From Jidongwangia harbinensis (lineage in GTDB: Bacteria > Actinomycetota > Actinomycetes > Mycobacteriales > Micromonosporaceae): DNA of 64,000 nt. The stretch covers positions 62,001-126,000 of the forward strand of contig NZ_JAIWNC010000010.1 in the NCBI RefSeq assembly GCF_020216025.1. Direction: 5' to 3'. The notes beneath the pieces are model-generated. The model was not told the DNA's origin and did no database searches. It saw nothing but the letters and a program-made list of their open reading frames with translations. The position numbers and the translations under genes are program-made. Positions 36,263-45,122 of this stretch are shown here, one piece after another; positions within the stretch are counted from its first letter, which is position 1, and every line of letters begins with the position of its first letter.

Positions 36263-37365
36263 AGCTGACCGGGGTGGAGTTGCGCCGGATCCGGATGCCG
36301 TTGGTGGCACCGTTCCGGACGTCGTTCGGCACCGAGACGTCCCGCGACATCCTGCTGCTGCGGGCGGTCACGGACGTCGCCGAGGGCTGGGGCGAATGCG
36401 TCGCGATGGCGGACCCGCTGTACTCGTCGGAGTACGTCGACGCGGCCGCCGACGTGCTGCGCCGGTTCCTGGTGCCGGCGCTCACCGGGTACCGCCGTCT
36501 CGACGCCGCCGCGGTGGGACCGGCCCTGCACCGGTTCAAGGGGCACCGGATGGCCAAGGCGGCGCTGGAGACCGCGGTGCTGGACGCCGAGCTGCGGGCC
36601 GAGGGCCGGCCGCTGTCCCGGGAACTGGGCGCGGTGCACGACCGGGTACCGGCCGGCGTCTCGGTCGGCATCATGGACTCGATCGGTGAGCTGCTGGACG
36701 CGGTCGGCGGCTACCTGGCCGAGGGCTATCTGCGGATCAAGCTGAAGATCCAGCCCGGGTGGGACGTCGAGCCGGTCCGGGCGGTCCGCGAGCGGTTCGG
36801 CGACGACGTGCTGCTGCAGGTCGACGCGAACACCGCGTACACCCCGGGTGACGGACCCCGGCTCGCCCGGCTCGACCCGTTCGATCTGCTGCTCATCGAG
36901 CAGCCCCTGGACGAGGAGGACCTGCTCGGCCACGCCCGCCTGGCCCGGCAGGTGCGCACCCCGATCTGCCTGGACGAGTCGATCACCTCGGCCCGCGCCG
37001 CCGCCGACGCGATCACGCTCGGCGCCTGCCAGATCGTCAACATCAAGCCCGGCCGGGTCGGCGGCTACCTGGAGTCCCGCCGCATCCACGACGTGTGCGC
37101 CGCGCACGGCGTGCCGGTGTGGTGCGGCGGCATGCTGGAGACCGGGATCGGCCGGGCCGCGAACGTGGCCCTCGCCGCGCTGCCCGGCTTCACCCTGCCC
37201 GGCGACACCTCCGCCTCGGACCGCTACTACCGCACCGACGTCACCGCGCCGTTCGTGCTGGCCGACGGGCACCTCGACGTGCCGACCGGCCCGGGCATCG
37301 GTGTCGAACCGCTCCCGGCGGCGCTCGACGAGGTGACCACGAGCACCGAGTGGCTGACGCCGTAA
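36259..37365 (+). CDS. N-acyl/N-succinyl amino acid racemase (MenC2 family)
   Basis: A 368-aa enolase-superfamily protein of the o-succinylbenzoate synthase/N-succinylamino acid racemase group. All catalytic residues are present: Lys161-x-Lys163 (RIKLKI), metal ligands Asp189 (QVDANTAY), Glu214 (LIEQPLD), Asp239 (CLDES), and Lys263 (NIKPGRVGG). Numbering coincides with that known for the Amycolatopsis N-acylamino acid racemase (Lys163, Asp189, Glu214, Asp239, Lys263). It interconverts D- and L-N-acyl amino acids by 1,1-proton transfer with Mg2+, and may also have OSBS activity. There are no other menaquinone genes here. Flanked by GNAT and M20 genes, it fits the irreversible D-to-L conversion pathway. 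The start lies in an ATGA overlap. Confidence 0.9.
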   Translation: MKLTGVELRRIRMPLVAPFRTSFGTETSRDILLLRAVTDVAEGWGECVAMADPLYSSEYVDAAADVLRRFLVPALTGYRRLDAAAVGPALHRFKGHRMAKAALETAVLDAELRAEGRPLSRELGAVHDRVPAGVSVGIMDSIGELLDAVGGYLAEGYLRIKLKIQPGWDVEPVRAVRERFGDDVLLQVDANTAYTPGDGPRLARLDPFDLLLIEQPLDEEDLLGHARLARQVRTPICLDESITSARAAADAITLGACQIVNIKPGRVGGYLESRRIHDVCAAHGVPVWCGGMLETGIGRAANVALAALPGFTLPGDTSASDRYYRTDVTAPFVLADGHLDVPTGPGIGVEPLPAALDEVTTSTEWLTP

Positions 37366-37379
37366 CGCCCGCACCGCCC

Positions 37380-37385
37380 TACGGT
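37380..37385 (+). promoter_or_regulatory. -10 element for leaderless PucR gene
   Basis: TACGGT ends 6 nt before the GTG at 37392, with no clear ribosome site. This would give the regulator its own leaderless promoter in addition to read-through from the operon, whose stop is only 26 bp upstream. Confidence 0.4.
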
Positions 37386-37391
37386 GGACCC

Positions 37392-39152
37392 GTGGCCACC
37401 GGGAATCTGCGACCTCCGACCAGCCTGCGCCGGGTCCTCGACGACCTCGGCGCCACCCTGCTGGACCTCGTGCACGGCGACCCGGACGCCGCCGGGGTGA
37501 TCGGCGGCGTGGCCATCCACGACCCGCTCGAGGAACCGGTGCTGCCGCGGCACGCGCTGGTGCTCGGCGTCGGGCTGCGCGACCCGGCCGGGATCGCCGG
37601 GCTGCTGCGCGCGCTGGGCCGGCACGGCGCGGCCGGCCTGGTGGTGCGCGCCCCGGTCCCGGCGGCGGGCGTCCCGGCGCCGGTCGGGCCGGTCGAGGCC
37701 GGGCCGGTTGAGGTCGGGCCGGTCGCCACCGGGCCGGTCGCTCCGGCGGAGGATCTCGCCGCCGCGGTGGCGGACAGCGGGGTGGCGCTGCTCGGGCTGG
37801 CCCCGGGTGCGTCCTGGGCGCAACTGGCCGCCCTGCTGCGCGGACTGCTCGCCGAGGGCGACATCGGCGACGCCGGCCCGGAGACGCTCGGCGGCGTGCC
37901 GTCCGGCGACCTGTTCGCGCTCGCCAACGCGGTCGCCGCGCTGCTCGACGCGCCGGTGACCATCGAGGACCGCAGCTCCCGGGTGCTGGCCTTCTCCGGC
38001 CGCCAGGACGAGGCCGATCCGTCCCGGGTGGCGACCATCCTGGGCCGGCAGGTGCCCGAACGGTACGCCCGCCTGCTCACCGAGCGCGGCACGTTCCAGA
38101 CCCTGTACCGCAGCGCCGGGCCGGTCTACCTGGAGCCCGTGGTGGCCGAGCGGGGCGAGGCCTCGCTGCCCCGGGTCGCGGTCGCGGTCCGGGCCGGCGA
38201 CGAGATCCTCGGGTCGATCTGGGCGGCGGTGCGCGGCCCGCTCAGCGACGAGCGGATGCGGGCCCTGGCCGACGCCGCCCCGCTGGTGGCCCTGCACCTG
38301 CTGCGCGTCCGGGCCGGCGCGGACGTGCAGCGCCGGCTGCGCGCGGACCTGCTCAGCACCGCACTGGAGGGCGGCACCGGCGCCCGCGAGGCGCTGCACC
38401 GGCTCGGCCTGGCCGACCAGCCGGTGACCGTCCTGGCGCTGGCCCTCGTCGACGCACCGGACCCCTCCGCCGAGCTGATCACCGAGCGGGAGCGGCTGGC
38501 CGACGCGTTCGCCATGCACCTGTCCGCGGTGCACCCGCGCTGCTCCGCGGCGCTGATCGGCGACGTGGCGTACGGGCTCGTCCCGGTGGCCGCCGAGGCG
38601 GACGGCGAGCAGCGTGCCGTGCGGATCGCCACCGACTTCCTGGACCGGGTCGGCGCCCGGGTCCGTGCGGTGGCCGGCGTCGGGCCGGTGGCACCGGACG
38701 TGGCCGGGCTGGCGGCCGCGCGGGCCAGCGCCGACCGGGCCCTGCGGGTGCTGCGGACCGGCGACGGACCGCGGCGGGTGGCCACACTGGCCGACGTGCA
38801 CGTGGAGGCGCTGCTGCTGGAACTGCGGGACCTGGTGGCGGCGCGCGGCGACCGGCCGACCGGTGCGGTGGCGCGGCTGGCGGCGTACGACGAGCGGCAC
38901 CGTACCCACCTGGTCGAGACGCTGCGCACGTGGCTGGACTCGTTCGGCGACGTGATCGCGGCGGCGTCGGCGCTGTACGTGCACCCGAACACGTTCCGGT
39001 ACCGGCTGCGCCGGCTGGCCGAGATCGGCGGCATCGACCTCGCCGATCCGGAGGCCAGGTTCGCGGCGATGCTGCAGTTGCGGGTGGTGTCGCCGCGGGC
39101 GGACGGTGGTGTTCCAGTGGAGCGCTCCAGTGGAACACCGGCGTCGTTCTGA
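37392..39152 (+). CDS. PucR family transcriptional regulator
   Basis: About 586 aa from GTG at 37392. The N-terminal ~170 residues form a purine-catabolism-regulator-like ligand domain containing a short degenerate repeat (GPVEAGPVEVGPVATGPVAPAE). Next come a GAF-like region (ALLDAPVTIEDRSSRVLAFSGRQDEAD, ILGSIWAAVRGPLS), a GGDEF-like central domain of CdaR type (~330-480), and the PucR helix-turn-helix at the C-terminus (ALYVHPNTFRYRLRRLAEIGGIDLADPEARFAAMLQL). The last residues, GVPVERSSGTPASF, are encoded by the dispersed palindrome at 39108, so the original stop has probably been overrun. It sits directly after the racemase gene and is the likely local regulator of amino acid or peptide use. 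Confidence 0.88.
   Translation: MATGNLRPPTSLRRVLDDLGATLLDLVHGDPDAAGVIGGVAIHDPLEEPVLPRHALVLGVGLRDPAGIAGLLRALGRHGAAGLVVRAPVPAAGVPAPVGPVEAGPVEVGPVATGPVAPAEDLAAAVADSGVALLGLAPGASWAQLAALLRGLLAEGDIGDAGPETLGGVPSGDLFALANAVAALLDAPVTIEDRSSRVLAFSGRQDEADPSRVATILGRQVPERYARLLTERGTFQTLYRSAGPVYLEPVVAERGEASLPRVAVAVRAGDEILGSIWAAVRGPLSDERMRALADAAPLVALHLLRVRAGADVQRRLRADLLSTALEGGTGAREALHRLGLADQPVTVLALALVDAPDPSAELITERERLADAFAMHLSAVHPRCSAALIGDVAYGLVPVAAEADGEQRAVRIATDFLDRVGARVRAVAGVGPVAPDVAGLAAARASADRALRVLRTGDGPRRVATLADVHVEALLLELRDLVAARGDRPTGAVARLAAYDERHRTHLVETLRTWLDSFGDVIAAASALYVHPNTFRYRLRRLAEIGGIDLADPEARFAAMLQLRVVSPRADGGVPVERSSGTPASF
39108..39139. repeat. Dispersed palindrome, copy 3
   Basis: A 32-nt palindrome (GGTGTTCCAGTGGAGC and GCTCCAGTGGAACACC) with one mismatched pair. 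It overlaps the 3' end of the PucR coding sequence and supplies its last codons. A further partial arm ACGACGCTGGTGTACC lies at 39164-39179. Confidence 0.8.
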
Positions 39153-39231
39153 GTGCCGGACAACGACGCTGGTGTACCGGTGACGGGTCCCTGGGTGTGT
39201 CGCACCCAGCCGGGCGGTGCCGGTGCCTGCC

Positions 39232-39237
39232 TACCAT
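39232..39237 (+). promoter_or_regulatory. -10 element for leaderless XRE gene
   Basis: TACCAT ends 6 nt before the ATG at 39244; no ribosome site is present between them. Confidence 0.45.
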
Positions 39238-39243
39238 CGGGTC

Positions 39244-40080
39244 ATGGCTTCCAGTCCGCTCGGCGACTACCTGCGCGGCCGCCGCGCCGCGGTCACCCCC
39301 GGCCAGGCCGGCCTGCCCGCGGGCGGCACCCGCCGCGTCGCCGGGCTGCGGCGGGAGGAGGTCGCGCTGCTCGCCGGCCTGAGCGTGGACTACTACATCC
39401 GGCTCGAGCAGGGGCGCGAGCGCCATCCGTCGGCGCAGGTGCTGGACGCGCTCGGTGCCGCGCTGCGCCTGGACGACGACGGCCGCCGGCATCTGTACCG
39501 GCTGGCCGGGCTCGGTCCGCGCCCGCCGGTGGCGGCTCCGGAACGGGTGGACCCGGACCTGCGGCAGCTGCTGGACGGCTGGCCGGACAACCCGGCGCTG
39601 GTGCTCGGCCGGGCGTACGACGTGCTGGCCCGCAACCGGCTCGGCGCGGCGCTGTTCGCCGGGTTCACCTACTCGGAGAACCTGGTGCTGAACATGTTCC
39701 TGGACCCGTTCGCCCGGTCGTTCTACCGGGACTGGCCGGCCGCCGCGGTGAACACGGTGGCCGGGTTCCGGCTCGCCGAGGGCGCCACTCCGCACGATCC
39801 GCGGATCGCCCGGGTGCTGCGGGAGTTGCGGGAGGAGAGCGCCGAGTTCGTCCGGCTGTGGAAGCGGAACGAGGCCCGGGGCAAGCGGGCCGAGGTGAAG
39901 ACGTTCGTGCACGGCGAGGTCGGTGAGCTGACGCTGCGCATGCAGACCTTCGATGTGCGGTCGGCGCCGGGGCAGCAGCTGGTGGTCTACCACGCGGAGC
40001 CGGGCTCGCCGGCGGCGCAGGGCCTGCGGCTGCTGGGCAGCATCGCGGCCACGCGGGACTCGACGGTCGCCGCGGACTGA
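39244..40080 (+). CDS. XRE regulator with MmyB-like ligand domain
   Basis: A 278-aa protein from ATG at 39244. Residues ~1-80 hold the helix-turn-helix, with the hallmark RRVAGLRREEVALLAGLSVDYYIRLEQGRERHPSAQVLDALGAALRLDDDGRRHLYRLAG of this actinobacterial family. Residues ~105-275 are an MmyB-like PAS-type ligand-binding domain (ALVLGRAYDVLARNRLGAALFAGF, ENLVLNMFLDPFARSFYRDW, VGELTLRMQTFDV, QQLVVYHAEPGSPAAQ). Such regulators usually control a neighbouring oxidoreductase gene; none is adjacent here, so its target is unclear. The start is probably leaderless. Confidence 0.9.
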   Translation: MASSPLGDYLRGRRAAVTPGQAGLPAGGTRRVAGLRREEVALLAGLSVDYYIRLEQGRERHPSAQVLDALGAALRLDDDGRRHLYRLAGLGPRPPVAAPERVDPDLRQLLDGWPDNPALVLGRAYDVLARNRLGAALFAGFTYSENLVLNMFLDPFARSFYRDWPAAAVNTVAGFRLAEGATPHDPRIARVLRELREESAEFVRLWKRNEARGKRAEVKTFVHGEVGELTLRMQTFDVRSAPGQQLVVYHAEPGSPAAQGLRLLGSIAATRDSTVAAD

Positions 40081-40252
40081 CGGCCCGGGTCGCAACCGGG
40101 TCGGTGGGTGTCGGTTATGGGGTGCGGGGTCGGGGACGAGGAGGGCGACCCTCGTCCCGGCCGTGTGCGATCTCGCGCGGGAGCCGGCCACGCGGTGGTG
40201 GGTAGCGTCGGCCTCCCTTCCTGCCGGAAACCTGCCGGAACCTCGATGGACC

Positions 40253-40272
40253 ACATGGGAGCGCTCCCATGT
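40253..40272. promoter_or_regulatory. CebR/CelR-type operator, box 1
   Basis: ACATGGGAGCGCTCCCATGT, a perfect 20-nt palindrome containing TGGGAGCGCTCCCA, the known binding site of the LacI-family cellobiose-responsive repressors CebR (Streptomyces) and CelR (Thermobifida). It lies about 340 nt before the GH48 cellulase start and upstream of the weak promoter candidate. No lacI-family gene is in the window, so the repressor is encoded elsewhere. Confidence 0.85.
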
Positions 40273-40394
40273 GTTGTCCGTGACTGTAACCGTCGTCACC
40301 GGGTTGTCAAAGCCTGCACACGAGTTTGAAACATAGCGAAATCCCGGCCGCCCCCGTGCTGGTCACCGGAAATACCCCGTCTGTCCATCTTGAT

Positions 40395-40410
40395 ATGGGA
40401 GCGCTCCCAT
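40395..40410. promoter_or_regulatory. CebR/CelR-type operator, box 2
   Basis: ATGGGAGCGCTCCCAT, containing the exact 14-nt TGGGAGCGCTCCCA. It lies about 200 nt before the GH48 start and 140 nt after box 1, a spacing compatible with repressor looping or roadblock. TTGATA directly precedes it. Confidence 0.85.
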
Positions 40411-40611
40411 GGAAGGCTGTCGATATCGCGAGAGGGAGCTGACCCCCCGCACGGGTGGCCGAGGGCTTCCGGGTTTCCCGGACCGGCACCCCGCACCGCC
40501 GCATCCGCCGGCCCCGGCGCGGTGCGGACCGAGACCGTCCCCGCGCCTTTCCCTGTCCTCGTGGCCCCGGCCACGTCGAAGGCGCGCTCTCTCGAGGAGA
40601 CCACGAACGCA

Positions 40612-43533
40612 ATGAGACTTGACAGAATGAGACGCCGCGCGGCTTACGTCGCGGCCGGCGTGCTGGTCACCGCTGGGGTGGTGAGCGTGCCCATGGCGGC
40701 GCACGCGGCCGTCTCGTGTGACGTCGTGTACGCCACCAACGACTGGGGCAACGGTTTCACCGCGGACGTCACCATCCGGAACCTCGGTGACCCGCTCACC
40801 AGCTGGAACCTCGGATGGACGTTCCCGAACAGCGGCCAGCGCGTCACCCAGGCGTGGTCGTCCACTGTCACCCAGTCCGGCAGCCAGGTCACCGCGTCCA
40901 ACGCGGCCTGGAACGGCAGCGTGCCGGCCAACGGCTCGATCAGCTTCGGCTTCAACGGCACCCACAGCGGCGCCAACCCGAAGCCGACGGCGTTCACGCT
41001 GAACGGCGTGGCCTGCGGTGGCGCACCCACCAACCAGGCGCCGTCGGTGTCGCTCGGCCTGCCGGCCGGACCGTTCGAGGCGCCGGCCGACGTGCCGCTG
41101 ACCGCGAACCCCGCCGACGCGGACGGCACGATCAGCAAGGTCGAGTTCTACCGCAACGGCCTGCTGATCAACACCGACACCACCGCGCCGTACACCTACA
41201 CGCTCGAGGATCTGCCGGCCGGTGACTACACCGTGCAGGCCAAGGCGTACGACAACGCCGGCGCCGCGGTGACCTCGGAGCGGGCGTTCACGGTCACCGG
41301 TGCCTCCGGCCCGGCCCTGATCGCCACGCCCTCCTCGGTGAGCGTCGCCGAGGGCGGCACCGCCTCGGTCAACCTCAAGCTCAGCGCCGCGCCCAGCGCC
41401 AGCGTGTCGGTCGGCCTGGCCCGTACCGGCGACGCCGACATCACGGCGACGGCGACCGCTTCCACGCTGACCTCGTCCAACTGGAACACCGGCGTCACCG
41501 TGAACGTGGCGGCGGCCCAGGACGAGGACACCGTGAGCAGCACCGCCACCATCACGGCGACGGCCACCGGCTACGCGCCGCTGGCGATCACCGCCACCGA
41601 GATGGACGACGACGCACCGGGCGGCGCCGCGGACGAGTACACCGAGCGCTTCCTGGACCAGTACGGCAAGATCAAGAACTCCGGGTACTTCAGCCCGGAC
41701 GGCGTGCCGTACCACTCCATCGAGACGCTGATCGTCGAGGCGCCGGACCACGGCCACGAGACCACGTCCGAGGCGTTCAGCTTCTGGATCTGGCTCGAGG
41801 CGCAGTACGGCCGGGTCACCCAGAACTGGGCCCCGTTCAACAACTCGTGGACCGTGATGGAGAAGTACATCATCCCGTCCCACGCCGACCAGCCCACCGC
41901 GGGCGTGGACGGCACCCCGCAGTACGCCGCCGAGTACAACCGGCCCGACCAGTACCCGTCGGCGCTGCAGCAGAGCGTCCCGGTGGGTAAGGACCCGCTG
42001 CGCAGCGAGCTGCAGTCCGCCTACGGCACCGGCGACATCTACGGCATGCACTGGCTGCTCGACGTCGACAACACCTACGGTTTCGGCCGCTGCGGCGACG
42101 AGACCACCAAGCCGGCCTACATCAACACGTTCCAGCGTGGGCCGCAGGAGTCGGTGTGGGAGACCGTGCCGCAGCCGTCCTGCGAGACGTTCGCGCACGG
42201 CGGCCCGAACGGGTTCCTGGACATCTCGATCAAGGACTCGGGCACCCCGGCGAAGCAGTGGAAGTACACCAACGCCCCGGACGCCGACGCCCGCGCCGTG
42301 CAGGCCGCGTACTGGGCGCTGAAGTGGGCCAAGGAGCAGAACAAGCAGGCCGACGTCGCCGCCACCGTCGCCAAGGCGGCCAAGATGGGTGACTACCTGC
42401 GGTACGCGATGTTCGACAAGTACTTCAAGAAGATCGGCAACTGCGTCAACCCGAACTCGTGTGCGGCCGGCACCGGCAAGGACTCGGCGCACTACCTGAT
42501 GTCCTGGTACTACGCCTGGGGCGGCGCGACCGACCCGGCGGCCGGCTGGTCGTGGCGGATCGGTTCCAGCCACGCCCACTTCGGTTACCAGAACCCGTTC
42601 GCGGCGTGGGCCCTGGTCAACACGCCGGAACTGTCCTCGGCGATGAAGGGTTCCACCGCGAAGGCGGACTGGACCAAGAGCATGGAACGGCAGCTGGAGT
42701 TCTACACCTGGCTGCAGTCGGCCGAGGGTGCCATCGCCGGTGGCGCGACGAACAGCTGGGACGGCGCGTACGCCCAGCCGCCGTCGGGCACGCCGACGTT
42801 CTACGGCATGCCGTACACCGAACACCCCGTGTACCACGACCCGGGCAGCAACAGCTGGTTCGGCATGCAGGTGTGGTCGATGCAGCGCATCGCCGAGCTC
42901 TACCACGAGACCGGCAACGCCAAGGCCAAGGCCCTGCTCGACAAGTGGGTGCCGTGGGCGATCGCGAACACCACGATCGGTACCGGCAAGGACTACCAGG
43001 TGCCGTCCACGCTGGAATGGCGTGGCGCCCCGGCCACCTGGAACCCGACCAGCCCGGCTGCCAACAGCAACCTGCACGTCACGGTCGCGAACCACACCCA
43101 GGACGTGGGTGTGACCGCGGCGTACGCCCGGACCCTGATCTGGTACGCGGCGAAGGCGAACAACGCCTCCGCCAAGGCGACCGCCAAGGGCCTGCTCGAC
43201 GGCATGAACGCCAACGCCGACGCTCAGGGCGTGTCGGTGGCGGAGACCCGCGAGGACTTCAAGCGGTTCGACGACAAGTTCGACTCCGCGACCGGCCAGG
43301 GCCTGTACCTGCCGCCGGGCTGGAGCGGCACCATGCCGAACGGTGACCAGATCGCTCCCGGAAAGACCTTCCTGGACATCCGGTCGTTCTACAAGAAGGA
43401 CAAGGACTGGGCCAAGGTTCAGGCGTACCTGGACGGCGGACCGGCCCCGGTCTTCAACTACCACCGGTTCTGGGCGCAGTCCGACCTCGCGATGGGGTAC
43501 GCGGACTACGGCCGGCTCTTCCCCAACGGCTGA
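40612..43533 (+). CDS. Secreted GH48 cellulase with CBM2
   Basis: About 973 aa, with GAGGAGA 11 nt before the ATG. The signal peptide ends at AHA-AVSC. Order: CBM2 (~34-135, [23 protein letters not shown], conserved Trp and flanking Cys), Ig-like domain (~143-235, [23 protein letters not shown]), a second beta domain of Calx-beta-like type (~240-335), and a GH48 catalytic module (~345-973: [39 protein letters not shown] with candidate acid Glu387, [38 protein letters not shown]). GH48 enzymes are processive, reducing-end cellobiohydrolases (inverting) and are central to bacterial cellulose degradation. Two CebR-type boxes upstream indicate induction by cellobiose. A strong hairpin follows the stop. 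Confidence 0.95.
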   Translation: MRLDRMRRRAAYVAAGVLVTAGVVSVPMAAHAAVSCDVVYATNDWGNGFTADVTIRNLGDPLTSWNLGWTFPNSGQRVTQAWSSTVTQSGSQVTASNAAWNGSVPANGSISFGFNGTHSGANPKPTAFTLNGVACGGAPTNQAPSVSLGLPAGPFEAPADVPLTANPADADGTISKVEFYRNGLLINTDTTAPYTYTLEDLPAGDYTVQAKAYDNAGAAVTSERAFTVTGASGPALIATPSSVSVAEGGTASVNLKLSAAPSASVSVGLARTGDADITATATASTLTSSNWNTGVTVNVAAAQDEDTVSSTATITATATGYAPLAITATEMDDDAPGGAADEYTERFLDQYGKIKNSGYFSPDGVPYHSIETLIVEAPDHGHETTSEAFSFWIWLEAQYGRVTQNWAPFNNSWTVMEKYIIPSHADQPTAGVDGTPQYAAEYNRPDQYPSALQQSVPVGKDPLRSELQSAYGTGDIYGMHWLLDVDNTYGFGRCGDETTKPAYINTFQRGPQESVWETVPQPSCETFAHGGPNGFLDISIKDSGTPAKQWKYTNAPDADARAVQAAYWALKWAKEQNKQADVAATVAKAAKMGDYLRYAMFDKYFKKIGNCVNPNSCAAGTGKDSAHYLMSWYYAWGGATDPAAGWSWRIGSSHAHFGYQNPFAAWALVNTPELSSAMKGSTAKADWTKSMERQLEFYTWLQSAEGAIAGGATNSWDGAYAQPPSGTPTFYGMPYTEHPVYHDPGSNSWFGMQVWSMQRIAELYHETGNAKAKALLDKWVPWAIANTTIGTGKDYQVPSTLEWRGAPATWNPTSPAANSNLHVTVANHTQDVGVTAAYARTLIWYAAKANNASAKATAKGLLDGMNANADAQGVSVAETREDFKRFDDKFDSATGQGLYLPPGWSGTMPNGDQIAPGKTFLDIRSFYKKDKDWAKVQAYLDGGPAPVFNYHRFWAQSDLAMGYADYGRLFPNG

Positions 43534-43547
43534 TCTCTGATCGGCAC

Positions 43548-43582
43548 GCGGCGCCCGGCAGGGTCTCCCTGCCGGGCGCCGC
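43548..43582 (+). terminator. Strong terminator after GH48
   Basis: GCGGCGCCCGGCAGGG, a TCT loop and CCCTGCCGGGCGCCGC: a perfect 16-bp stem with a 3-nt loop, 14 nt after the GH48 stop, followed by CCGTTTGTC. It should isolate the cellulase gene from the DUF402 gene. Confidence 0.85.
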
Positions 43583-43614
43583 CCGTTTGTCCCGGCGGGC
43601 TAAGGTCGTCGATC

Positions 43615-44265
43615 ATGGTGTGGACGTACGGCGACACCGTTCTGTACCGGTACGGCCGCCACGGCCGCACCCGGTTCCTGCGCATGGCCCGGGTGATCCA
43701 GGACGACGCGGACGGGCTGCTGCTGTGGATCGGTCCCGGCACCCCGCAGGTCGAATCCGTCCTGGTCGACGGGCGGGGACTGCACGACGTACCGGTCGCC
43801 GACCAGCTGTCCGCCCCGCGCACCCGCCGGGTCACCCCGTGGCGCGGCGCCGGCATCGTCAAGTACGCCCCCGCGGCGGGGGACTGGTCGGTGTGGTGGT
43901 TCTTCACCGAGGCCGGCGACTTCACCGGCTGGTACGGCAACCTGGAATCCCCGCGCGTCCGCTGGGAGTCCGGCGAACTGCTCGGCGTGGACACCTCGGA
44001 CCGGGCGCTGGACGTCTGGATCACCCCGGACCGCAGGTGTACCTGGAAGGACGAGGACGAGTTCGCCGAGATGACCGGCCACCCCGGCCGCTGGACCGCC
44101 GAGCAGGTCCCGGCCATCCGCGCCGCGGGGGAGCACCTGATCGCCCTGGCCGCCGACGGCGCGTTCCCGTTCGACGGCCGGTGGACCGACTACCGCCCGG
44201 ATCCGGCCTGGGGCACGCTGATGCTGCCGGACGGCTGGGACCGGCCGCACCTGGCCACGCCGTGA
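43615..44265 (+). CDS. DUF402 (FomD-like) protein
   Basis: A 216-aa protein with the DUF402 fold: WYGNLESPRVRWESGELLGVDTSDRALDVWITPDRRCTWKDEDEF includes the conserved Asp residues that bind divalent metal in nucleoside-diphosphate/phosphate hydrolases of this family, such as FomD. It is cytosolic. A phosphatase-type reaction on a nucleotide or nucleotidyl compound is suggested by the family; the substrate is unknown. TAAGGT ends 8 nt before the ATG, so a leaderless transcript is possible. The stop overlaps the GTG of the P1 peptidase gene (GTGA), indicating coupling. Confidence 0.88.
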   Translation: MVWTYGDTVLYRYGRHGRTRFLRMARVIQDDADGLLLWIGPGTPQVESVLVDGRGLHDVPVADQLSAPRTRRVTPWRGAGIVKYAPAAGDWSVWWFFTEAGDFTGWYGNLESPRVRWESGELLGVDTSDRALDVWITPDRRCTWKDEDEFAEMTGHPGRWTAEQVPAIRAAGEHLIALAADGAFPFDGRWTDYRPDPAWGTLMLPDGWDRPHLATP

Positions 44266-45122
44266 GCGGACCGCAGCTGTCGTCGGCGTACGCCGGCCAC
44301 GCACCGGGTGTCACGGTGATCCTTCCTCCGCCCGGCACGGTCGGCTCCGGCGAGGTACGCGGCGGCGCGCCGGCCACCCGCGAGTTCGCGCTGCTCGACC
44401 CGGCCCGCCTGGTGGACCGGGTGGACGCCGTGGTGCTCACCGGCGGTTCCGCGTTCGGGCTGTCCGCCGCGGACGGCGTGCTGGCGCTGCTGCGCGACCG
44501 CGGCACGGGCTTCGCCACCCCGGCCGGCCCGGTGCCGATCGTGGTCGGCATGTCGATCTTCGACGACTCGGTGCGCACCGGCCCGCCGGACCCCGCCGCC
44601 GGCCGCGCGGCGGCCCGGTCGGCCTGGCACGGCACCCCGCTGGCGGCCGGCCCGGTCGGCGCCGGCGCGGGCGCGTCCACCGGCACCTGGCGCGGGCGGC
44701 GCGACCCGGGCGGCGTCGGCATCGCGGTACGGTCCGCCGGCCCGGCCACGGTGGCCGCGCTCATCGTGGTCAACGCGTGGGGTGACGTTCTCGGCCCGGG
44801 CGGCCGGCCGGTGTTCGGCGGACCGGTCCCGGACGCGGAGCTGCCGGTCGCGCCGGGCTTCCTGCAGAACACCACGGTCGGCGTGGTGCTGACCGACGCG
44901 CGGCTGTCCAAGACCGACTGTTTCCTGCTGGCCCAGAGCGGCCACACCGGGGTGGCCCGGGCGGTCCATCCGGCGCACTCCCGCTACGACGGCGACGCGC
45001 TGGTGGCGCTGGCCAGCGGGGAGGCGGGGGAGGCGAACGTCGACCTGCTCCGGGCCGTCGCGACCGAGACGGTGGCGGCGGCGGTACGGGACGCGGTGCG
45101 GCCGGACGTGCGGCCCGCCTGA
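44262..45122 (+). CDS. P1/S58 family peptidase (DmpA-like)
   Basis: A 286-aa protein, GTG start inside a GTGA overlap with the DUF402 gene. It belongs to the P1 (DmpA, L-aminopeptidase D-Ala-esterase/amidase) group of self-processing N-terminal-nucleophile hydrolases: AVVLTGGSAFGLSAADGV, GAGAGASTGTW, LIVVNAWGDVLGPGG and FLQNTTVGVVLTDARLSKTDC, where cleavage would expose Thr204 or Thr205 as nucleophile (Ser in DmpA itself). It is cytosolic, with no signal peptide. It would hydrolyse N-terminal residues of small peptides or amides. It is another peptidase within 15 kb of the S9-S12 fusion and racemase operon, but on its own transcript. Confidence 0.87.
   Translation: MSGPQLSSAYAGHAPGVTVILPPPGTVGSGEVRGGAPATREFALLDPARLVDRVDAVVLTGGSAFGLSAADGVLALLRDRGTGFATPAGPVPIVVGMSIFDDSVRTGPPDPAAGRAAARSAWHGTPLAAGPVGAGAGASTGTWRGRRDPGGVGIAVRSAGPATVAALIVVNAWGDVLGPGGRPVFGGPVPDAELPVAPGFLQNTTVGVVLTDARLSKTDCFLLAQSGHTGVARAVHPAHSRYDGDALVALASGEAGEANVDLLRAVATETVAAAVRDAVRPDVRPA

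Larger units (their letters stand above)
40081..40611. other. GH48 promoter region with two CebR-type boxes
   Basis: A 531-bp gap with no supported gene. It holds two perfect operator palindromes (40256 and 40396) that bracket an AT-richer stretch (40270-40345) containing TTGTCA at 40304 and GAAACATAG at 40328, a weak promoter candidate. The long leader from 40410 to 40611 is C-rich and shows no clear structure. Confidence 0.55.

Noticed and set aside
36259-37365. Menaquinone pathway gene menC
   Set aside because: The enzyme family overlaps with OSBS, but no other men gene is present and the GNAT/M20 context fits the racemase role better; OSBS activity cannot be excluded.
40363-43464. 1033-codon open frame on the minus strand
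   Set aside because: Antisense to the clearly real GH48 gene and Arg/Gly/Val-rich.
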